A stretch of 45,634 bases of DNA, taken from contig JAQGNH010000044.1 in assembly GCA_028291945.1 (NCBI GenBank), positions 1 to 45,634 of the forward strand, read 5' to 3'. Origin of the DNA: Betaproteobacteria bacterium (GTDB taxonomy: Bacteria > Pseudomonadota > Gammaproteobacteria > Burkholderiales > SG8-41). The translations under genes were made by a program, and so were the position numbers. Position 1 is the stretch's first letter. Every line of letters starts with the position of its first letter. The notes beneath the pieces are model-generated. The model saw only the letters and a program-made list of their open reading frames with translations, had not been told where the DNA came from and did no database searches. Shown piece by piece: positions 1 through 8,817 of the stretch.

Positions 1-1
1 C

Positions 2-97
2 GCAGCAGTCGGCGCGGCCTTCTATCGTAAGGCACGCGAAGCGGGGCGCGGCCGCGAGCTGCCGACCGAATGGTTCACCGAGGATGTGCTGCCCTAA
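2..97 (+). CDS. C-terminal end of an unidentified protein (partial)
   Basis: An open frame enters from the left edge and ends at a TAA at 95-97, giving 31 residues that finish in WFTEDVLP. Codon use looks coding and the end lies 21 bp from the convergent stop of the next gene. The tail is too short and generic for me to assign a family. Confidence 0.55.
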   Translation, partial: AAVGAAFYRKAREAGRGRELPTEWFTEDVLP

Positions 98-118
98 AAG
101 CCTGGCCGCCTGAGTAGT

Positions 119-1474
119 CTATGTACCCGCAGGATTCGTCGCCAGCCGCTGGCGTACGAAGATGATGTTTTGCCGCAGTACGTAGAACTGGTCGGCGAAC
201 GTGAGCGGCACCTTCATGCTGTTGACGCCCTGCTCGATAGCGTCGAGGCGCGTTAGCAGCGCTTCGCGCTTCTCCGGCTGCGGGTGCGCGAGCAGATCGC
301 GCTCGAGTGTCAACAGTGCGCCATACCAGCGGTAGATGCGCCACGAGACGCGCCAGCGATAGAGTTGCGGCACGAGCCGCAGCCCCGGGATCAGCAGCAC
401 GATGATCGGCACCAGGATCACCACCATGCGATCGGCCAGGCTCGCGACCCAGAACGGCATGTAGCGATAAAGATACCCTTTGCCGGTCTTGTAATAGCGG
501 CTCGCATCTTCGCTCACGCGGTACTCGTGCTCGAACGGCGCGGGAAACTCGCCCGCCCGCTGCAATAGTGTCGCGCGCCCGTGCACTTCCCGTGCCGCTT
601 CGATCAGCAGATCGGAGAGCGCCGGATGCAGATCTTCGCGCGCAATCAGCTCGGTGGTGGGGCCGATCAGTGCGATAGTGTGCTCCGGAATATTCTTTCC
701 AAGATCGATCGAACCCATCGGCAGCTCGAGCTTGTTGAGATAAGGGAAGCGGCGCACGTAAGCATCGGCCTGCGCAAAATCCATGAGCTGAACGCCGGGC
801 GTGTTGAGCAGCTTGCGCATGACCGGCGGCGGGGCAGAATCGCCCATGAGAAACGCAGCGTCGATCCTGCCGTCTATAAGCGCCTGTGCCGTGTCCTCTC
901 CGGTCAGATCGAGCAACGCGGTCGCGCCGCCCGGCTCGATCTCATTCGCCTTGAGCAGCGTAAGCGCGAGAAATCGCTGGCCACTACCCTCACGTCCAAT
1001 AGCAAGGCGTTTGGCGGTGAGGTGCGAAAGCCGATCGATTGCGACGTCATTGCGATAGAAGATCGCGAGCGGTTGATTGAAGACGGTGCCAAGCGACACC
1101 AGATGGTCGATGTTCGTTCCGGCGGCCACTCCGCCTTGGACGAAGCCGACGTCGGCCTTGAACGCGGGATCGGCGAGGCGCTTGAGATTTTCCAGCGAGC
1201 CTTCCGATGGCACGATTTCGAGCTTCACGCCATTGCGAGCAAGTATCGTCTTGTACTTCTCAGCGTTGGTCCTGAAGCTGCTGCCGTTCGCGCCACTCGT
1301 GAAAACGAGAGTATCGGGCGGCGCCGGTCGCACGAATTTGAAAGCGATCCAGATCGCGAGCACGGTGATGAGAAGGACAGGTACTAGCGTGGTCGCAAGA
1401 TCGCGCCACGAAACGGCGGTGAACCGCCTGGGCAACCGGAGGCGGTGTAATTTATGGGGGCTCTCAGAGCTCAT
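119..1474 (-). CDS. TAXI-family TRAP-type solute-binding protein, membrane anchored
   Basis: Predicted extracytoplasmic binding protein of the TAXI (TRAP-associated) family, 451 residues. A basic start is followed by one hydrophobic segment at about 27-47, then the binding fold (FTSGANGSSF near the start, DVGFVQGG further on). A second strongly hydrophobic stretch lies at about 340-366 (MVVILVPIIVLLIPG), followed by a charged C-terminal region of some 70 residues. Soluble TAXI proteins are near 320 residues; the longer form with N- and C-terminal membrane segments is a recognised subgroup. No DctM/DctQ-like membrane subunit is in the window, so the transport or sensing partner is unknown. Ligand cannot be told from sequence. 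It is convergent with the partial gene at the left edge. Confidence 0.85.
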   Translation of the reverse strand: MSSESPHKLHRLRLPRRFTAVSWRDLATTLVPVLLITVLAIWIAFKFVRPAPPDTLVFTSGANGSSFRTNAEKYKTILARNGVKLEIVPSEGSLENLKRLADPAFKADVGFVQGGVAAGTNIDHLVSLGTVFNQPLAIFYRNDVAIDRLSHLTAKRLAIGREGSGQRFLALTLLKANEIEPGGATALLDLTGEDTAQALIDGRIDAAFLMGDSAPPPVMRKLLNTPGVQLMDFAQADAYVRRFPYLNKLELPMGSIDLGKNIPEHTIALIGPTTELIAREDLHPALSDLLIEAAREVHGRATLLQRAGEFPAPFEHEYRVSEDASRYYKTGKGYLYRYMPFWVASLADRMVVILVPIIVLLIPGLRLVPQLYRWRVSWRIYRWYGALLTLERDLLAHPQPEKREALLTRLDAIEQGVNSMKVPLTFADQFYVLRQNIIFVRQRLATNPAGT

Positions 1475-1640
1475 AGTTGGGTGAGGTCAGAAAGACGCAC
1501 GCCCTTTCCTGCTCTGCGATCATCGGACAAAGTCCGTCGAGCTGTTTGCGCATGACTTAACTCTCCAGTGGCGCCAGGGAAGAGACGCTATCATGTGCGG
1601 CCCGGCTCGACGTTCGAATTCCGCACCACTGCAGAGAAGA

Positions 1641-1790
1641 AACTCAAGACGAAAGCGCGCGACTGGAAAGGCGACCCGACCAACCTCGGCGTGCTCGGCA
1701 GCTCGACGGGCGGGGATGTGGCCGACTTGGTGGCCATGCGCCCGCGCGATCCGCGCTACGACGCATTCCGATGCCCGGAGCGCCTACCCT
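1641..1790 (+). pseudogene. Remnant of an alpha/beta hydrolase (nucleophile-elbow segment)
   Basis: Within an otherwise empty 332 bp gap, the plus strand encodes about 45 residues matching the nucleophile elbow of carboxylesterase/dienelactone-hydrolase-like proteins: KARDWKGDPTNLGVLGSSTG followed by an AMRPRDPRY segment. G-S-S-T-G is the G-x-S-x-G motif. Neither the N-terminal strands nor the Asp/His part follow, and the frame runs into the 3' end of the minus-strand P460 gene. This is recognition by eye of a family pattern. The open frame extends from 1568 to 1861, but its flanks do not look like the family. Confidence 0.5.
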
Positions 1791-1806
1791 GGGCGCAACG
1801 GTGGGC

Positions 1807-2610
1807 CTACTTCGTCACTTCGATCTTGCCTTTCATGTTCGGATGCAGCCCGCAGATGTAGTCGTATGCGCCGACGTCATTGAACTGCAGCGCCGTGCTT
1901 TGCCCTTTCAGGATCACCGAGGTGCGCAGCGTGCTGGCGCCTTGCACCGTGACCTGGTGCGGCGACTCGTCGGTGTTGATCCAGGTGATCGTCTGCCCGG
2001 CCTGCACCGAGATTGTCTCCGGACCGAACAGGAAATCGGAAATGCCGACCGTGTCCGGCCCGCTCTTTCGTGCGACCGATTTCGGCAGCGCGGTCCCCGA
2101 CAGCGATGCGAGCGACATCACGAAATCCTGCTTCTCGTGCGGCTTGTGGCACTGGAAGCAGGCTTTCAGGTTCGCTTTTTCGTTCACCTTCTTTTCCGCC
2201 GTGAACGCCTGGAATTCCCACTCGCCGTTGCGCAAATCATCGGGGTATTCCGTTCCCCATCCCGCGCGCTTTTCCATGACGCCGTAGGCGAACAAGTCGC
2301 CCTTGACGAAGTGGCCGTCGGGTCCTTTCACCGGGACGCCTTTGTCGTCCACCTTTGCGAGGTATTGCACCAGGGTCAGCACAGTGCCGCTCGGGATAGG
2401 CTGTCCCTTGCGTACGGCGTCGACCACGACCTTGGTGGTGTAGAGCTCGTGGAATCGCTTGACGTCGTGGCGGTCGCGCGTGGCGTAGAGCACGCCCTTG
2501 TCGAATCCTTCCGGGAAGACGATCTTGTCGCCCCCCGCGCGCACCTGCAGCGCGAGCGCGCCTAGCGCTGCTACGACCGAGACTGCGACGACGGGCTTGC
2601 GGAAATTCAT
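1807..2610 (-). CDS. Cytochrome P460-cupredoxin fusion protein, secreted
   Basis: Predicted periplasmic redox protein of 267 residues. Residues 1-25 form a signal peptide (VVAALGALALQVRA). Residues 27-165 look like a cytochrome P460 domain ending in the haem-binding CFQCH at 151-155. Residues about 185-267 form a cupredoxin domain with an apparent type 1 copper set: His218 (SPHQV), Cys253, His256 and Met259 (YICGLHPNM). P460 proteins carry a lysine-crosslinked c-haem and oxidise hydroxylamine or detoxify nitrogen oxides; a fused copper domain could pass electrons on. Lys60 is a candidate crosslinking lysine by position only. No nitrification genes are nearby, so detoxification or a general redox role is as likely as energy metabolism. 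Confidence 0.85.
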   Translation of the reverse strand: MNFRKPVVAVSVVAALGALALQVRAGGDKIVFPEGFDKGVLYATRDRHDVKRFHELYTTKVVVDAVRKGQPIPSGTVLTLVQYLAKVDDKGVPVKGPDGHFVKGDLFAYGVMEKRAGWGTEYPDDLRNGEWEFQAFTAEKKVNEKANLKACFQCHKPHEKQDFVMSLASLSGTALPKSVARKSGPDTVGISDFLFGPETISVQAGQTITWINTDESPHQVTVQGASTLRTSVILKGQSTALQFNDVGAYDYICGLHPNMKGKIEVTK

Positions 2611-2716
2611 GGCAGTTCCCCCTCTTGGTTATGGCTGCCGTGCCGGGCCCGGCGGCCGTTCGACCCCCACCCCACCCTCCCCCTGTTACGCCTGCAGCTT
2701 GCCCGGCCGCTTCTCG

Positions 2717-3967
2717 TCAGCGCTTCTCGCGTGTCTCCATCAGCAGCTCACGCCGCATGTCCGTCAGTCTACTGATACCGATGAGCGCCATGTCCCTGTC
2801 GACTTCGTCCTGCAGCAGCTTGATCGCGTGACGCACACCGGCCTCGCCGCCGATTGCAGCGGCGTACAGGAAGGGCCGGCCGATGAAAACAAATTTCGCG
2901 CCGAGTGCGAGCGCCTTCAGCACGTCCGTGCCGCGCCGGACACCGCTGTCCATCATTACCGTCATGTCGCCGGCCTCGTCGACGATGCCGGACAGCACGC
3001 GCAGCGGCGCGGCCGAGCTGTCGAGCTGGCGGCCGCCGTGGTTGGAGACGATCACGCCATCGACTCCGCTTTCCCGTGCGATGTGAGCATCCTCTTTCGA
3101 CAGAACGCCCTTCAACACGAATTTTCCCTTCCACATCCGGCGCATCATCTCGACTTCCTTCCACGACATCTGATCGCGCCGCCCGCGATCGCGCTCGCCC
3201 CTGCGCGTGACGAGTGGAGTGCGATAACCCATGTTCTCGAAATGCGGCATGCCGTCGGTGAGCAGAGTCTTTATGAACATGCCAAAGAACCAGCGCGGGT
3301 GGATACCACACTGCCAGGCGAGCGGCCACGTCGGCCGCAGCGGCCGGCTGAATCCGCTGCGTACGTTGTTCTCGCGGTTCGCGCCGACGGGCACGTCGAC
3401 GGTCAGCACCAACGTTTCGAAGCCCGCCGCGGCGACTCGATTCACGAGCTCCGTAATCGGCTTTTCCTCGCCGGGCAGATAGGCCTGGAACCACGTCGTG
3501 CGCCCCGCCGCGCGCACGTCTTCCAGGCGCTGCAGCGAAGCGCCGCTCATGATCATCGGAATGTTGGCCTCGGCCGCCGCCGCCGCAAGCAAAGTGTCGC
3601 CGCGGAAGGCCGCCATCGATGTGCCGCCCATCGGTGAAAAGCCGAACGGCGCATCGTACGTATGGCCGAACAGGGTCGCCTTCGTATTGCGCCCCGATAC
3701 GTCCACCAGCGAACGCGGCACGAGCGAGTAGTCGTCGAAGGCCTCGCGGTTGTTGCGCAGCGATACGTTGTTTTCAGTGCCGCCCGAGACGTAGCCGTAC
3801 ATTGGCTTCGGGAGGTATCGGCGCGCCGGGTCCTCGAAATCCTGCAATGCGAGCATGCTACGCAGGTTACGCGGTATCGACTTATCCACGCGGCGGGCCG
3901 CGCCGGTGTGGCGTAGCGCGGTCGGGTCCAACGGAGCGGCGGAAGGGGTGTGTACGGTGTCGGGCAT
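2717..3967 (-). CDS. lldD: FMN-dependent alpha-hydroxy-acid dehydrogenase (L-lactate dehydrogenase type)
   Basis: A 416-residue protein of the family that includes L-lactate dehydrogenase LldD, glycolate oxidase and mandelate dehydrogenase, oxidising an (S)-2-hydroxy acid to the 2-oxo acid with FMN. The active-site signature SNHGGRQLDSS is present with the catalytic base at His310 and substrate Arg at 313. Lys286 (VLKGV) and the C-terminal FMN-phosphate segment (DSGVRRGTDVLKAL, then FIGRPF) also fit. Length is normal for the family. It is divergent from the Bug gene at 4049, with about 80 bp for two promoters. The gene name is a family-level guess; mandelate or another aryl hydroxy acid is an alternative substrate. 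Confidence 0.85.
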   Translation of the reverse strand: MPDTVHTPSAAPLDPTALRHTGAARRVDKSIPRNLRSMLALQDFEDPARRYLPKPMYGYVSGGTENNVSLRNNREAFDDYSLVPRSLVDVSGRNTKATLFGHTYDAPFGFSPMGGTSMAAFRGDTLLAAAAAEANIPMIMSGASLQRLEDVRAAGRTTWFQAYLPGEEKPITELVNRVAAAGFETLVLTVDVPVGANRENNVRSGFSRPLRPTWPLAWQCGIHPRWFFGMFIKTLLTDGMPHFENMGYRTPLVTRRGERDRGRRDQMSWKEVEMMRRMWKGKFVLKGVLSKEDAHIARESGVDGVIVSNHGGRQLDSSAAPLRVLSGIVDEAGDMTVMMDSGVRRGTDVLKALALGAKFVFIGRPFLYAAAIGGEAGVRHAIKLLQDEVDRDMALIGISRLTDMRRELLMETREKR

Positions 3968-4048
3968 GGCGGCTCTAGTGTATGTTATTCGGCGCGGAAA
4001 CCCGATTATGACGCCAATCGTCGAAGCGTTGCGTAGAGGAGAGCAGGA

Positions 4049-5014
4049 GTGAAGCAGCTCGTGCGCATCGCACTGCTATGCGAGCTCGTGCTAACAGCCG
4101 CGGTAGGCGGTGCCGCAGAGGCTTATCCCGCGAAGCCGGTGCGATTCATCGTGGCCTTCCCCGCCGGCGGCAACGCGGATCTCATCGGGCGCCTCGCAGC
4201 CCAGAAACTCACCGAAGCGCTGGGGCGGCCATTCGTCGTCGACAATCGCGGCGGCGCGGGCGGCGTCATCGCAGAGGAAATCGCCGCACACGCAGTGCCC
4301 GACGGCTATACGCTGCTTCTGGTCTCGCTCGCGCACACGGTGTCGGCTGCGATCAACAAGAAGCTGACGTACGACCCGCTTCACGATCTCATCCCGGTGT
4401 CGCTGCTCGTCTCGGCGCCAAACGTGCTGGTGGTCAACAAGTCCGTTGCTGTGCAGTCTGTGCCCGACCTGATAAGACTTGCCAAGTCGAAGCCGGGTGA
4501 GCTCAACTACGCGTCTTCTCACGGGACCACGCTGCACATCGCCGGCGAGCTTTTCAGAAGCATGACGGGCACGGACATCGTGAACATCAACTACAAGAGC
4601 GGTGGACTCGCCGTGCCGGATCTCGAGTCGGGACGCGTGCAGATGGCGTTCTCGGTCATGTCTACGGCGATATCGATGATCAAGAACGGGCGCGTGCGCG
4701 CCCTTGCGGTCACGAGCGCCAAGCGCTCGCTCGCGTTGCCGGATCTGCCGGCCATCGCCGAGTTCCTGCCGGGATACGAGGTCAGCGGATGGCAGGGGAT
4801 ACTCGCGCCCAAAAGCACGCCACGTCCCATCGTCGTGAAGCTGAGCGCGGAGCTCGCGCGCATCATGCAGATGCCGGATGTCCGTGCGAAACTCGTGTCG
4901 CTGGGAGCCGATCCGATCGGCAGCACGCCTGAGGAATTCGCAGCATTTCGCAAAGCGGAGTTCACGAGATTAAGCGCGCTGGTCGCGAAGGCCGGCATCA
5001 AGTCCGAATTTTGA
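4049..5014 (+). CDS. Bug/TctC-family tripartite tricarboxylate transporter receptor
   Basis: A periplasmic binding protein of 321 residues, the first of ten intact family members here. The family captures small carboxylates or amides and normally delivers them to TctA/TctB. After a signal peptide ending near AEA come the family landmarks: YPAKPVRFIVAFPAGGNAD, the VVDNRGGAGG loop and VPDGYTLL. Translation probably starts at a GTG at 4049, preceded by AGGAG; the GTG overlaps the stop of a short upstream frame. It lies 10 bp ahead of the MmgE/PrpD gene, so the two are probably co-transcribed, and its ligand may be a tricarboxylate-like or branched acid. That link is inference from gene order. 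Confidence 0.9.
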   Translation: MKQLVRIALLCELVLTAAVGGAAEAYPAKPVRFIVAFPAGGNADLIGRLAAQKLTEALGRPFVVDNRGGAGGVIAEEIAAHAVPDGYTLLLVSLAHTVSAAINKKLTYDPLHDLIPVSLLVSAPNVLVVNKSVAVQSVPDLIRLAKSKPGELNYASSHGTTLHIAGELFRSMTGTDIVNINYKSGGLAVPDLESGRVQMAFSVMSTAISMIKNGRVRALAVTSAKRSLALPDLPAIAEFLPGYEVSGWQGILAPKSTPRPIVVKLSAELARIMQMPDVRAKLVSLGADPIGSTPEEFAAFRKAEFTRLSALVAKAGIKSEF

Positions 5015-5024
5015 GAGGCACGCC

Positions 5025-6422
5025 ATGAGCACGTCCGCCGAGACCGTCGCCCGCACGAAGGTGGAAACACAGAGCCCGACGGCGCGCATCGCGTCTATCG
5101 TTGCGGGCGTCACGTCGTCATCGCTCGACGCGCAGGCGATCGCCGCGGCCAAGGTGCTCATTTCCGACGGCATCGCGGTCGCCGTTGCGGGCAGCACGGA
5201 AGACGCGCCGCGAATCGTGGCTGCGCATGTGAAGGACTCAGGCTGCAGGGGAGACGCGTCGGTATGGAGCTTCGGCTTCAGGACTTCGTCGGCTCTCGCG
5301 GCTTATGCCAACGCGGTTTCGATGCACGTGCTCGACTTCGAGCCGATGTCGAGCCCGCCGACGCACGCGGTCTCTCCGACTCTACCGGTCGCGCTTGCGC
5401 TGGGCGAAGTGCTCAAGGCGAACGGGCGCGAGATCGTGACCGCATGCGCGAAGGGTTTCGAGATGCAGGGGCGCGTGCTCCTCGCCTCGAGCCATGAACG
5501 AGGGTCGCTCCCTTTTCATACGCCGGGCGTGGTGGGCGTGATGGGCTCGGCCGTCGCGGCATCGCACCTTCTCGGCCTCGAGCCCATCCAGATCCAGCAC
5601 GCGCTCGGCATCGCCGCTTCGCGCTGCGCGGGACTTTCGGCAAACACGGGCTCGATGGTGAAGTGCACGCACTGCGGCAACGTCGCGCAAGCGGGGCTCG
5701 ACGCCGCTTTGCTGGCGAAGCGCGGCTTCATTGCGAATCCGGGAATCTTCGAAGCCAAGGGCGGTTACGTCGAGACGTTCTTTCCGAAGCATTTCGATTA
5801 CGACGCGCTATTCCAATTTGCACGCCCGTTCCGCTTCGTCGATCCCGGGATGGCGATCAAGTTCTACCCATCCAAATATCCGACTCATTTCGGAATCGGG
5901 GCAGCGAGCGCGCTGAGAAAGCGTGTGGCCGATGCGCGTGCGATCGCTCGGGTCCATATCGACATTCCCGAGATCACCGATGCGGACCGGCCCAAGCCGC
6001 GCTCCGGACTCGAAGGGAAGTTCAGCTTTCAGTACACGGTTGCGGCCGCGCTACTCGACGGCCGCGTCGGCATCGAAACCTTCACTGACGCGCGCAGGTT
6101 TTCCGCCGACATGGTGGAGCTGCTCGACAAAATCGAGCTCACGCGCGATCCGACGCGCTCGCGCGATACACGCAATATGCGCGTCACAGTGAGTGTCACG
6201 ATGCGCGACGGCACGACGTTGAGCGAAACGTGCGAGCGGCCGCCCGGCTCGTGGGGCGCTCCGATCGATCCCGAAGCCCATCGCGCTAAGGTCAGTAGTT
6301 GTCTCGCGGTGAGGTTGTCTGAGGCGCAGACAGCCGCCACGCTTGAATTGCTGGGGAAGCTGGAAGAGCTCGCGCCGGAGGATGTGCAGCGTCTGATGAC
6401 GCTGCTGCGTGGAGCAGAATGA
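5025..6422 (+). CDS. MmgE/PrpD family protein (2-methylcitrate dehydratase-like)
   Basis: A 465-residue cytoplasmic protein. The family includes 2-methylcitrate dehydratase PrpD, cis-aconitate decarboxylase and iminodisuccinate epimerase. Family traits visible: an all-helical N-terminal domain with LDFEPMSSPPTH (about residues 102-113) and the GSMVKCTHCGNVAQAGLDAA segment, then the FYPSKYPTHFGIGA stretch in the C-terminal domain. The ATG at 5025 follows GAGAGGC. It lies between a Bug receptor and a CapA-like gene, without the prpBC partners of the methylcitrate cycle, so a role in another dicarboxylate or tricarboxylate pathway is more likely than propionate degradation. Confidence 0.85.
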   Translation: MSTSAETVARTKVETQSPTARIASIVAGVTSSSLDAQAIAAAKVLISDGIAVAVAGSTEDAPRIVAAHVKDSGCRGDASVWSFGFRTSSALAAYANAVSMHVLDFEPMSSPPTHAVSPTLPVALALGEVLKANGREIVTACAKGFEMQGRVLLASSHERGSLPFHTPGVVGVMGSAVAASHLLGLEPIQIQHALGIAASRCAGLSANTGSMVKCTHCGNVAQAGLDAALLAKRGFIANPGIFEAKGGYVETFFPKHFDYDALFQFARPFRFVDPGMAIKFYPSKYPTHFGIGAASALRKRVADARAIARVHIDIPEITDADRPKPRSGLEGKFSFQYTVAAALLDGRVGIETFTDARRFSADMVELLDKIELTRDPTRSRDTRNMRVTVSVTMRDGTTLSETCERPPGSWGAPIDPEAHRAKVSSCLAVRLSEAQTAATLELLGKLEELAPEDVQRLMTLLRGAE

Positions 6423-6446
6423 CGCTTTCAACAAGCAGCGATAGTT

Positions 6447-6572
6447 GTCATTGCCAGGAACAATGGGCACGCCCACCACGCCGTGGGTGGGCATTGGAAG
6501 CAATCCCGTTGCGAACGAAAAGCCGTGCGCCACGGGATCGCCACGGCGGCCCTGCTGCCGCCTCGCGATGAC
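6447..6572. repeat. Intergenic repeat with inverted ends and an internal hairpin
   Basis: A noncoding 126 bp stretch between the MmgE/PrpD and CapA genes. It begins GTCATTGCC and ends with GCGATGAC, an imperfect inverted pair. Inside, GCCCACC and GGTGGGC at about 6470-6491 can pair. Its pattern resembles the widely dispersed palindromic intergenic repeats of proteobacteria, but its interior differs from the three elements at 26707, 37524 and 42623. Confidence 0.5.
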
Positions 6573-6597
6573 ACTACACGACAACAAGGAGCCGCAC

Positions 6598-7668
6598 ATG
6601 ACGACCAAACGTGAGCTGACGATGCTGATAGTGGGTGACGTTTTCGTGCTGCGTGACGATCCACCTAGTGTATTCAAGCACGTCAAAGAGCTCATGCGCT
6701 CCGCCGATTTCATGCTCGGCAACCTCGAAGGCTCGGTATGCGATGTGGGCAAGGCCGTCGACAAGCTCGGCTCCGAAGCGTGGAAAGCCGATTCGCGCCA
6801 GCTCTCCGCGATCGAGGCTGCCGGCTTCAATGCGATGAACGTCGCCAACAATCACATGATGGATTTTGGCAACGAGGCCATGCTCGCGACGATCGATAAC
6901 CTCGACCGCATCGGCGTTAAACATTGCGGAGGCGGGCGCAACTTCGCCGAAGCCCACGCGCCTGCAATCGTGGAGCGCGACGGCTGCAAAGTCGCGTTGC
7001 TCGGCTACACATGCGTGTTCATGGACAAGTGGGCCGCGGGACCGAACAACGCGGGCCTCGCAGTCGTCGGCGCGCGCACGTCGTACGAGCCGCCGAAGCG
7101 CGTTTTCGAAACGCCGGGCTCTCCGCCAATCATCCACACGTGGGCTATCGCCGAACACAAGGCGCAGCTCGCCAAGGACATCGCTGCCGCGCGTGAGAAG
7201 GCCGACATCGTCGTCTGCACGTTTCATTGGGGCGTATCGTCCGGGTTCAGGAATCTGACCGAATACCAGGTCGAGCTCGGACGCTTCGCGGTGGATTCAG
7301 GCGCAGATCTCGTCTTCGGACACCATCCCCATCTGCTGCAGGGCATCGAAGTACACGACGGACGCGCGATCTTCTATTCACTCGGCAACTTCACGTTCGC
7401 GCGCCACCGGCCGCACAAGGGCCACGAATACGCGACCGGGATGATTCGCTGCCGCATCCGCGACAGGAAAATCTGCAGCGTCGATTTCCTGCCCGCGCGC
7501 TGCGACGAGCATCTCGAGCCGCGCGTTCTCGATGTCGACGAAGGCCGCGATGTGGTCGACGTCATCAAAGGGCGGTCGGCGGAATTCGGCACGCAGTTCA
7601 CCGAGGCGAGAGATTGTCTCGAGATCGTGCGGCAGACCGTGCGCACCGAAGTCTCGAAGGCCGCGTGA
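6598..7668 (+). CDS. CapA-like metallophosphatase-fold protein
   Basis: A 356-residue protein of the CapA (PGA_cap) family, named for poly-gamma-glutamate capsule synthesis but with a calcineurin-like metallophosphatase fold and many members of unknown role. Visible motifs in order are GDVF, GNLEGSV, NVANNHMMDFG, CTFHWG and FGHHPHLLQG, then IFYSLGNF; the Asp, Asn and His residues match the metal-binding positions. The start is the ATG at 6598, with AAGGAG seven bases upstream; an in-frame ATG at 6445 would translate the repeat. There is no signal peptide, unlike capsule-type CapA. The stop is 4 bp before the amidohydrolase, so the two are probably co-translated in one catabolic unit. Confidence 0.82.
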   Translation: MTTKRELTMLIVGDVFVLRDDPPSVFKHVKELMRSADFMLGNLEGSVCDVGKAVDKLGSEAWKADSRQLSAIEAAGFNAMNVANNHMMDFGNEAMLATIDNLDRIGVKHCGGGRNFAEAHAPAIVERDGCKVALLGYTCVFMDKWAAGPNNAGLAVVGARTSYEPPKRVFETPGSPPIIHTWAIAEHKAQLAKDIAAAREKADIVVCTFHWGVSSGFRNLTEYQVELGRFAVDSGADLVFGHHPHLLQGIEVHDGRAIFYSLGNFTFARHRPHKGHEYATGMIRCRIRDRKICSVDFLPARCDEHLEPRVLDVDEGRDVVDVIKGRSAEFGTQFTEARDCLEIVRQTVRTEVSKAA

Positions 7669-7672
7669 CAGC

Positions 7673-8740
7673 GTGAGTGAGCGGCGCGTGGTCAGCGACA
7701 GCGCAACTTCCGCCGCGGGCGTTTCAGCTGGCGGCACCCGCCGCTATCGCCGCGTCATCGATGCTCATGTGCACTGGTATCCGCGGGAGTTCGTCGATCT
7801 GATGATCAGGAAGGGCCCGGCCAACGGTGCGGTGATGAGCGAAGACGCGAACGGCAACCCGGTCGTGGCTTCGGTGCCTGGGTGCACGCAGAAATCGACG
7901 ATGCGCAAGAGCATGACCAACCTGGTGGACATCATCGCAGCGATGGACGATCGCAAAGTCGATACGTATGCGCTGTCGATGACGAATCCGCTCGTGTACT
8001 GGGCCCCTGCCGGCTTCGGTCTCGAGCTCGCAGCGGCTCACAACGATGCGTGTGTCGAAGCCCACCGCAAGCATCCGGAACGCTTTTACGGCACGATCGT
8101 TCTGCCGATGCAGGACGTCAAGCTGGCGGGTGAAGAGCTCGAGCGCATGGCAAGGCATTCATGCATGCGTGCCGTTTTTATCGCCGAGCACATCAACGGC
8201 AAGAATCTTCACGAGAAGGAATACTGGCCAATCTACGAGCGTGCCGAAGCGCTCGGCCTGCCGCTCTTCCTGACCAACCTTTATCCCACGGGCGCGGAGC
8301 GCATGAAGGATTTCTTCATGATCAACGTGCTCGGCAATCCGCAGGAAGCCGGTTATGCCGCGACCAGTCTTATCTACGGCGGCGTTCTCGATGCGTTTCC
8401 CAAGCTCGACGTTTATCTGCCGCACGCCGGCGGGACGTTCCCATGGCTGATCGGGCGGCTCGATCTTGGTATCAAGTTCAGCGCGGAGTTGAAGCACATG
8501 AAGAAGCCAGCGAGTGAATACCTGCGGCGCTTCCACTATGATTTGATTACGCACCATCCAGTGATCATGCGTAACCTCATCGATCTGGTCGGCGTCGACC
8601 GCATCGTAACCGGCACCGACTTTCCACAAGGCATGGCGGTCAAGCAGCCGGTCGATTTTGTCGAGTCGATCCCGGGCCTCACGCACGAGGAACGATCAGC
8701 GATTCTCTGCGACAACCCGGCGAGGCTGCTGCAGATTTGA
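7673..8740 (+). CDS. Amidohydrolase family 2 protein (ACMSD-like decarboxylase/hydrolase)
   Basis: A 355-residue metal-dependent enzyme of the amidohydrolase-2 group that contains aminocarboxymuconate-semialdehyde decarboxylase and gamma-resorcylate or vanillate-type decarboxylases. It has the N-terminal metal motif DAHVHWYP (His32 and His34), a central LPHAGGTFPW segment with a metal-binding His, and the late Asp in TGTDFP. I place the start at GTG 7673, four bases after the CapA-like stop; the frame stays open to 7532, but that part overlaps the upstream gene. The reaction is probably decarboxylation or hydrolysis of a ring-cleavage product. The substrate is not evident. Confidence 0.82.
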   Translation: MSERRVVSDSATSAAGVSAGGTRRYRRVIDAHVHWYPREFVDLMIRKGPANGAVMSEDANGNPVVASVPGCTQKSTMRKSMTNLVDIIAAMDDRKVDTYALSMTNPLVYWAPAGFGLELAAAHNDACVEAHRKHPERFYGTIVLPMQDVKLAGEELERMARHSCMRAVFIAEHINGKNLHEKEYWPIYERAEALGLPLFLTNLYPTGAERMKDFFMINVLGNPQEAGYAATSLIYGGVLDAFPKLDVYLPHAGGTFPWLIGRLDLGIKFSAELKHMKKPASEYLRRFHYDLITHHPVIMRNLIDLVGVDRIVTGTDFPQGMAVKQPVDFVESIPGLTHEERSAILCDNPARLLQI

Positions 8741-8817
8741 AGCCGACATCGCAGAGCAGAGAGGAGGCGGCCATCGATAGCCTGACGAGCAGTGCCGACA
8801 GCGCGACTTGAACGAAC

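Noticed and set aside
581-1387. A 268-codon plus-strand frame
   Set aside because: Fully antisense to the TAXI-family gene and rich in Arg, Gln and Asp as expected of a shadow frame.
1771-2565. A 264-codon plus-strand frame
   Set aside because: Antisense to the P460-cupredoxin gene, which has clear haem and copper motifs.
2498-3637. A 379-codon plus-strand frame
   Set aside because: Antisense to the alpha-hydroxy-acid dehydrogenase with its intact active-site signature.
3855-4052. Short frame overlapping the GTG start of the Bug gene as a possible leader peptide
   Set aside because: Most of it overlaps the start of the divergent dehydrogenase gene, and no attenuator-like structure is visible.
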